This document shows, piece after piece, positions 58,761 to 64,000 of a stretch of 64,000 nt of DNA. Source of the stretch: Campylobacter sp. CNRCH_2014_0184h. GTDB taxonomy: Bacteria; Campylobacterota; Campylobacteria; Campylobacterales; Campylobacteraceae. The stretch lies in the NCBI RefSeq assembly GCF_025772985.1, contig NZ_JAKMTB010000001.1:124001-188000 (forward strand), in the 5' to 3' direction. The position numbers and the translations under genes were made by a program. The notes below the pieces were generated by a model. That model searched no databases, had not been told where the DNA came from, and saw nothing but the letters and a program-made list of their open reading frames with translations. Position 1 is the first letter of the stretch, and each line of letters begins with the position of its first letter.

Positions 58761-60448
58761 GGAACTTTACTTAAAAAATCATTTGCATCTACATAGCCTA
58801 TAATGCGTCCTTTTTCCTCGCCTTTGTTAAAAAATATCATCACAGGAGGTCCAAAAACTCCAAATTCTTTCATAAGAGCTAAATCTTCTTGGCTATTATG
58901 TGTTACATCTGCTTTTAAAAGCGTGTAATTAGCAAGCAAATTTTGTACTTTCGTATCTGTAAAAGTATATTCTTCTAAAAGTTTGCAGTTTTCACACCAA
59001 GTAGCTGTAAATTCAAGCATAACCGGTTTGGTAGAATTTTGTAATTCTTGCTTAAGTTCTTTTAAGTTTTTAATGGTTTTAAAACTTAAACTAGAGCTAT
59101 TTTCTTTTGAAGCAAGGTTAAACTCAAGAGGTTTTAGTAAGCTTTTTGAACCCATTGAGCCGCCTAAAATTAGACTTAAACCATAAGCTAAAATTAAAAT
59201 CATACTTGCTTTTTTAAATTTATCAAAATTAGTTTTTGCTTCATCAAATAGCCCCATAAAGCTAGCAAAAAATACCCCTATAATCCCATAAAGCATTAAA
59301 ATGATATTTGCACTAAGTATTCTTTCTAGCATCCAAACTGCCATGATGAGCATGATAAAACCAAAGAAAATCTTTATCTTAAGCATCCAAGCTCCGCTTT
59401 TTAAAAAACTTCCTCCAAGTCCTATTAAAAGTAAAGGCATGCCCATACCAAAACTCATCACAAATAAAGAAAGTCCTCCTAAAAATACATCGCCACTATT
59501 AGTAATGTAAAGCAAAGCCCCTGCTAAAGGTGCAGCCACGCAAGGTCCTACAATTAGAGCTGATAAAAAGCCCATGATAGCTATACCAAAAACTCCGTTT
59601 TTGCCTTCTATTTTTTTATTGATAAAATTTTGAAATTTAAGTGGCAGTTGTAATTCATAAAGGCCAAACATAGAAAGTGAGAGCAATACAAAAATGCCAG
59701 CAAAAGTAATGATAATCCAAGGTTGTTGTAATAAACCTTGCACATTAGCTCCTGCAAGGCCTACTAAAGCACCTGCTATAGCATAAGCTAAAGACATAAA
59801 AAAGACATAGATAAAAGATAAATAAAAGCTATGTTTTTTAGATGGTTTATCTTTGAGTTTCATTGCAATTAACGAAGAAAGAATAGGTATCATTGGTAAA
59901 ATACAAGGAGTAAGTGCTAATAATAAGCCATAACCAAAAAAAGTTAAAAGTGTGATAAATATATTTTGTGTGCTTAAATCATTGGCAATTTGCTCATCTT
60001 CATTTTGCTTTTTAAATTGATCTTTGGTTGATTTTATAGTATAAATTCCATTTTGTCTATCAAGTTCATAATTTACATATACAGGACGATAGCATAAACC
60101 TTCTTCTGAGCAACCCTGATAAGCTAGGGAAAGTTTTGCTTTGTTATTTTTAATAAAATCATCTAATAATAATTGAGGTATAAAAAGTTCAAGTTGGTTA
60201 AAGATTACTTCTTTGTTTTCTCTCGTTTGAGTTTGTGGGAAATTTAATAAAGAAGTAATATCATTAGAGTCTAATTCTACTTTGATTTGATCTTTGTAAA
60301 GATAAATTCTATCTGCGAGATTGATTTTTAAAAAAATTCCTTGATTGTTGCTATGGGTATTGAGTTTAAAAGCTTCATTGAGTGATAATACTCCATTATT
60401 AGCAAAAGCTAAATTGAAAAAAATAAAAAATACCGCTAAAAAACGCAT
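58757..60448 (-). CDS. dsbD: thiol:disulfide interchange protein DsbD
   Basis: A 563-residue protein of three domains. A periplasmic N-terminal domain follows the signal peptide, with Cys pair GCSEEGLC. Eight central transmembrane helices (about 165-420) carry the two core cysteines in LTPCILPMIP and GPCVAAPL. The C-terminal thioredoxin-like domain has ATWCENC. It transfers reducing power from cytoplasmic thioredoxin to the periplasm for cytochrome c and DsbC-type proteins. Confidence 0.96.
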   Translation of the reverse strand: MRFLAVFFIFFNLAFANNGVLSLNEAFKLNTHSNNQGIFLKINLADRIYLYKDQIKVELDSNDITSLLNFPQTQTRENKEVIFNQLELFIPQLLLDDFIKNNKAKLSLAYQGCSEEGLCYRPVYVNYELDRQNGIYTIKSTKDQFKKQNEDEQIANDLSTQNIFITLLTFFGYGLLLALTPCILPMIPILSSLIAMKLKDKPSKKHSFYLSFIYVFFMSLAYAIAGALVGLAGANVQGLLQQPWIIITFAGIFVLLSLSMFGLYELQLPLKFQNFINKKIEGKNGVFGIAIMGFLSALIVGPCVAAPLAGALLYITNSGDVFLGGLSLFVMSFGMGMPLLLIGLGGSFLKSGAWMLKIKIFFGFIMLIMAVWMLERILSANIILMLYGIIGVFFASFMGLFDEAKTNFDKFKKASMILILAYGLSLILGGSMGSKSLLKPLEFNLASKENSSSLSFKTIKNLKELKQELQNSTKPVMLEFTATWCENCKLLEEYTFTDTKVQNLLANYTLLKADVTHNSQEDLALMKEFGVFGPPVMIFFNKGEEKGRIIGYVDANDFLSKVP

Positions 60449-60630
60449 TTTTCTCCTTGAAATTGAAAATTAAATTTGTTTTATTTTACTTATTTGTGGT
60501 AAATTTAAGTTAATAATTATCCTAAATTAAGGAGTTTGTTATAAACTAAAATTCCAATTTTTAACAATCTTAATATTTAGTGAAATTTAGCTGCTATTTG
60601 CTATATTTGAAATCATAATAAAGGAAATTT

Positions 60631-61413
60631 TTGAATAGTATTTTTTTAGTACACAATAAATTTAACGAGCATAAAAAAATTACTTTAAAAGTATATATGG
60701 TTAATGCTTTTTTGTTGGTTTTTTTATTGTTTTTATTTTTTTATTTATCTTTTTTAAGCGCTAGTTATAATTTTGATTTTGGGGCAATTTATGAATATAA
60801 AGACAAAATGATACAGGGTTTTTTTACGAGTTTTTTTATTAGTGTTTTGTCTTTGATTGTAGGTGTGATTTTTGCTTTGATTTTATGCTATATGAGTCTT
60901 TGTAAAATAGTGCTTTTTAATATGTTTGCAAGAGTTTTTATAGAGCTTATTAGAGGCACGCCTTTGCTAGTGCAAATTTTATTGATTTATTACATTTTTG
61001 CAGATAATTTGGGACTTGATAATCGCTATGTTTGTGGAGTGTTGATTTTAGCTTTATTTGCTAGTGCTTATATTTGTGAGATATTTAGAGCAGGGATTTT
61101 AAGTGTTGATAAAATGCAATATGAAAGTGCTAAGGCTCTGGGTTTGAGTGAGTTTGAAATTTATAAAAGCGTGATTTTTCCCCAAGCTTTAAAAAATATC
61201 TTAGCACCACTAAGTGGACAACTTAGTAATTTAATTAAAGACAGCTCTCTTTTAAGTGTTATAGCTATTTCAGAATTAACTCAAAATGCTCAAGAAATCA
61301 ATGCTTTTACTTTTTCAACTTTAGAAATTTACATTCCTTTAGCACTTTGCTATTTGGTTTTAACTTTACCTATTTCTATGTTTTCAAGAAAGCTTGAAAA
61401 GAGTTTTTCTTAA
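60631..61413 (+). CDS. polar amino-acid ABC transporter permease
   Basis: A 260-residue inner-membrane permease of the HisMQ family. It has about six helices, an unusual charged N-terminal extension and the EAA loop SAKALGLSEFEIYKSVIFPQALK that contacts the ATPase. ELIRGTPLLVQILLIYY is the family signature. It starts at TTG with AAAGGA upstream. No ATPase gene lies next to it; the convergent neighbour encodes a binding protein, so the full importer is split. Confidence 0.9.
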   Translation: MNSIFLVHNKFNEHKKITLKVYMVNAFLLVFLLFLFFYLSFLSASYNFDFGAIYEYKDKMIQGFFTSFFISVLSLIVGVIFALILCYMSLCKIVLFNMFARVFIELIRGTPLLVQILLIYYIFADNLGLDNRYVCGVLILALFASAYICEIFRAGILSVDKMQYESAKALGLSEFEIYKSVIFPQALKNILAPLSGQLSNLIKDSSLLSVIAISELTQNAQEINAFTFSTLEIYIPLALCYLVLTLPISMFSRKLEKSFS

Positions 61414-61432
61414 AAGAAAAACTCAAGCTTTT
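61390..61432. terminator. bidirectional terminator between permease and binding protein genes
   Basis: A 10-bp perfect inner stem, GAGTTTTTCT / AGAAAAACTC (61401-61424), extended by an outer AAGCTTG / CAAGCTT pair. T-runs are present on both strands. It covers both stop codons. Confidence 0.75.
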
Positions 61433-62174
61433 GTTCTTTGAAAACTTCTTGCATATCTTTGAGGTATTTTTGACTTAGCTTATCAAAAAGACCATTTTTT
61501 TTAGATTTTAAAATAAACTCATTAAGCTCTTCTTTTAATTTGGTATTATTTTTATTTAAAGCTATGGCCCATTGCTCAGGTGTTTTTTCAAAAGGGGTAA
61601 AAATAGCTTTTGTTTGCTCAGGATGTTTTTTCCATGCTTTATAAATGCTCATTTGATCATAAATAAAAGCATCAGCTTTTGCTTGAATGACTTCTAAAAT
61701 AGCTGCATTTTCTTTATCAAATACTAGGATTTTTGCATTTTTAAGATTTTTTTGAGCATATAAATGTGCACTTGAACCTCTTTTTAAAGCAAGGATTTTT
61801 CCTTTTTGATTTAAATCTTCTATGGAATTAATATTTGATTTTTTAGTGCTTAATATCGCTAAATTTGCCTTAGCATAAGGCAAGGTAAAATCTATTACTT
61901 TTTTTCTTTGTTCACTTATACTCATAGAAGACATGATTAGATCTATTTTTTGAGTTCTTAAAGCAGGTATGAGTCCATCCCAAGCTATGTTTTGAATTTT
62001 TAAATCATAGTTTTTTTCTTTGGCAAAGGCTTGTAAAAACTCTACACTAATACCACTTGGATTACCTTTGGTATCACCCATTTCAAAAGGAGGGTAGGCT
62101 AACTCCATACCTACGATTAATTCTTTTGCATGAAGTGTAAAAAACAAGCTTAGTAAAAAAAGTATTTTTTTCAT
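61410..62174 (-). CDS. amino-acid ABC transporter substrate-binding protein
   Basis: A 254-residue periplasmic binding protein of family 3. The signal peptide MKKILFLLSLFFTLHA precedes the mature start KELIVGMELAYPPFE, and the mid-protein motif MSSMSISEQRKKVIDFT is typical of polar amino-acid binding proteins. There is no lipobox. It pairs functionally with the convergent permease by proximity (4-bp overlap). The ligand is unknown. It overlaps kdsB by 4 bp. Confidence 0.92.
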   Translation of the reverse strand: MKKILFLLSLFFTLHAKELIVGMELAYPPFEMGDTKGNPSGISVEFLQAFAKEKNYDLKIQNIAWDGLIPALRTQKIDLIMSSMSISEQRKKVIDFTLPYAKANLAILSTKKSNINSIEDLNQKGKILALKRGSSAHLYAQKNLKNAKILVFDKENAAILEVIQAKADAFIYDQMSIYKAWKKHPEQTKAIFTPFEKTPEQWAIALNKNNTKLKEELNEFILKSKKNGLFDKLSQKYLKDMQEVFKEQKLEFFF

Positions 62175-62896
62175 TTTTTAACTCCAAATTTAGCCAAAGC
62201 TTTCTCATAATCTTCTTTTGTATCTATACCTATGCTTTGACTTTGTATTTTTAGCATTTTGATTTTTTTGCCATTTTCTAAGGCTCTTAATTGTTCTAAT
62301 TTTTCACATTCTTCCAAAGCTGAGTTTTTCAAAGTGCAAAATTCTTGTAAATTTTTAACTCTATATGCATAAATTCCAAGATGGGCTTTAAAATTTTGTT
62401 TATAATTTGCCCTTTCATGAGGAATTTTAGATCTTGAAAAATACAAAGCATAATCATTACTATCAGTAACTACTTTAACCAAATTTGGATCATCACAAGC
62501 TTTTGCATCTACTTCTTTATAGCAACTACTCATAAAGCAAAGCTCATCTTCAAAAGCTTTTTGACTAAATTCTTTAAAATCTTTAATATTTTGTGTTTCT
62601 ATAAAAGGCTCATCGGCTTGGACATTGATGATTAGCTCGTTGTTATTTAGTTTTAAAATTTGACAAGCTTCGTTGATCCTATCAGTGCCACTTTCGTGAT
62701 TTTTACTTGTTAAAACTGCTTTTATATTATGTTTTTGCGCTATTTTTAAAACCTCTTCATCATCAAGTGCCACGCACACTTCATCAACTTCTTGCATTTT
62801 TTTAGCTGTATAAATAAACATAGGTAAATTATCAATCTCACATAAAATTTTATTTTCAAAACGACTTGATTTTAATCTTGCTGGTATGATTATCAT
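62171..62896 (-). CDS. kdsB: 3-deoxy-manno-octulosonate cytidylyltransferase
   Basis: CMP-KDO synthetase, which activates KDO for the lipooligosaccharide core. It is 241 residues from the ATG at 62896. That start gives the canonical IIIPARLKSSR beginning and overlaps the thrC stop as ATGA; an ATG four codons earlier exists. The nucleotide-binding NVQADEPFI and the AHLGIYAYR segment are intact. Confidence 0.95.
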   Translation of the reverse strand: MIIIPARLKSSRFENKILCEIDNLPMFIYTAKKMQEVDEVCVALDDEEVLKIAQKHNIKAVLTSKNHESGTDRINEACQILKLNNNELIINVQADEPFIETQNIKDFKEFSQKAFEDELCFMSSCYKEVDAKACDDPNLVKVVTDSNDYALYFSRSKIPHERANYKQNFKAHLGIYAYRVKNLQEFCTLKNSALEECEKLEQLRALENGKKIKMLKIQSQSIGIDTKEDYEKALAKFGVKK

Positions 62897-64000
62897 TGTT
62901 TTATCCATTCTATAATAGTTTGTTTTAGATTTTCAAGTTTGCAAACTTGATTTTGCTTTTGTGTGCTTGTAAATAAGCTTGTGATATTTGGATGAATTTC
63001 TTGTTTAAATTCTTTTGCAAGTTCTTGCATGCAAGCTTGTTCATCTTGGCATTCTTTATTATAAATTGCTTGATACATACTTGGGGTAAATTTACTCCAT
63101 TGTGCTGTGGAAGTAATAAGCGTAGTGGTGTTAGAATCAAGCATTTTAAAGCAAGTGCAAGTGTGAGGGTCTAAAAGTCCTAAGTGGCTGTATTGTTTGA
63201 TATATTGCATGCACTCATTATCATTGCAAAAATCAGCTTCAAAGTCTTCTTGTAAAAGCTCTAGCTCTTTTTGGCTAAGCTCATAATATTTTTCATTCTT
63301 TAAAGCTTGCATTAACTCTTTGGTGCGTTCATCTTTAAATTTATCAAAAAGCAATCTTTCTATATTTGATGATATGAGTATATCCATAGCAGGAGAAATA
63401 GTCTTTTGTAAGCTTTTATTTCTTAAATCATATTTGCCTGTATTAAAAAACTCACTTAAGATATTGTTTGAATTGGAAGCAATTTTAATTTTGCCTATAT
63501 TTGCCCCCATTTTTTTAGCATAATAAGCTCCCAAGGCATCGCCAAAATTTCCACTTGGAATGATGATATCTATTGTTCTATCGATTTTTAAACTAGCATA
63601 GTAATGATAGATGATTTGAAAAAGTATTCTTCCAAAATTAACTGAATTTGCAGCACTTAGACTTAACTTTTCTTCTTTTAAAGTATTTTTAAAATCCTCA
63701 TCATTTAAAAGCGCTTTTAGAGCATTTTGCGCATCATCAAAATTACCTTCAATGGCTATGGATTTTAAATTGCTTGCATTTGAATGTGTCATTTGTAAAG
63801 CTTGAGTTTTACTTGTACCTTCATTTGGGTAAATGCAAACTACTTTTATGCCTTTTTTATTTTCAAAGCTTTTTAGCGTAGCAGGTCCTGTATCACCACT
63901 TGTAGCGCACATGATTAAAAAATCATCATCTTTTTTTAAGTATTCTAAAAGCACTCCAAAAGGTTGTAAAGCCATATCTTTAAAAGCTCTTGTTGGTCCA
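62893..64000 (-). CDS. thrC: threonine synthase, 5' end beyond window
   Basis: A PLP-dependent enzyme that makes threonine from O-phosphohomoserine. The readable part is 360 residues from an internal Met, but the frame is open to the window edge, and the upstream codons read GPTRAFKDMALQPFG, the PLP-lysine motif of ThrC (the Lys codon is 63979-63981). About the first 100 residues therefore lie outside. MCATSGDTGPATL and IIIPSGNFGDALGAY are the PLP phosphate and substrate sites. It is followed by kdsB with a 4-bp overlap. Confidence 0.95.
   Translation of the reverse strand, partial: GPTRAFKDMALQPFGVLLEYLKKDDDFLIMCATSGDTGPATLKSFENKKGIKVVCIYPNEGTSKTQALQMTHSNASNLKSIAIEGNFDDAQNALKALLNDEDFKNTLKEEKLSLSAANSVNFGRILFQIIYHYYASLKIDRTIDIIIPSGNFGDALGAYYAKKMGANIGKIKIASNSNNILSEFFNTGKYDLRNKSLQKTISPAMDILISSNIERLLFDKFKDERTKELMQALKNEKYYELSQKELELLQEDFEADFCNDNECMQYIKQYSHLGLLDPHTCTCFKMLDSNTTTLITSTAQWSKFTPSMYQAIYNKECQDEQACMQELAKEFKQEIHPNITSLFTSTQKQNQVCKLENLKQTIIEWIKQ

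Overview
The window is a very AT-rich, densely packed bacterial chromosome segment with almost no non-coding DNA. Gene content points to an epsilonproteobacterial Campylobacter: the Cet energy-taxis proteins, fliW, ctsT-like pseudopilins, rdxA, peb4, selU, a macAB/outer-membrane channel operon, an Rrf2-flhA pair and promoters built around TATAAT with no fixed -35 box. The block order, a decayed trpC and a type II NADH dehydrogenase gene make me favour a member of the C. lari group over C. jejuni; the genus is firm, the species is inference. No rRNA, tRNA, insertion sequence, prophage, CRISPR array or long poly-G contingency tract was seen.

Layout. 1-4.1 kb: CoA-binding protein (5' end outside the window), ilvA, and an energy-taxis block of two near-identical PAS proteins plus a chemoreceptor. 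4.1-7.1 kb (minus): bamD-lon. 7.3-9.9 kb: fliW-proC-pseudopilin operon, preceded by a textbook sigma-54 promoter. 9.9-14.7 kb (minus): rnr-holA-rpsF-ssb-rpsR-marC. 14.8-18.9 kb: ilvC, a polysaccharide deacetylase, dprA, ruvX and an rRNA methyltransferase, mostly overlapping. 19.1-24.4 kb: rpsO (minus), then an Fe-S-type Rrf2 regulator overlapping flhA, a DHH phosphoesterase and two small uncharacterised genes, then a 43-codon minus-strand gene. 24.3-27.6 kb: hrcA-grpE-dnaK heat-shock operon with a consensus promoter and a CIRCE operator.

27.6-29.7 kb (minus): a secreted nuclease, YqeY and a Ppx/GppA protein. 29.7-33.1 kb: pdxJ-pdxA and a phosphate transporter. 33.1-38.4 kb (minus): an overlapping chain from a flavoprotein and a methyltransferase through a TPR protein, a trpC remnant and a HIT protein to selU. 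38.5-39.6 kb: a lone predicted PD-(D/E)XK nuclease. 39.6-43.8 kb (minus): a giant three-part lysophospholipid transport/acylation protein and rdxA. 43.9-48.4 kb: macA-macB-outer-membrane channel. 48.5-55.5 kb: gltS, nth (minus), peb4-fbaA, then a MotA-like/OmpA-like pair resembling the ZorA-ZorB motor, and a D-cysteine desulfhydrase-like gene. 55.5-64 kb: an SNF-type transporter, an NDH-2 oxidoreductase, a MOSC protein and dsbD, an amino-acid ABC permease and binding protein, kdsB, and thrC (5' end outside the window).

Most operons are coupled by ATGA or TAATG overlaps, and many convergent gene pairs share one bidirectional terminator whose stem contains a stop codon. The items I consider most worth following up are the sigma-54 promoter in front of fliW-proC-pseudopilins, the ZorAB-like motor without a known effector, the catalytically dead TrpC relic, the stand-alone PD-(D/E)XK protein, the dyad operator between rdxA and macA, and the 43-codon gene next to hrcA.
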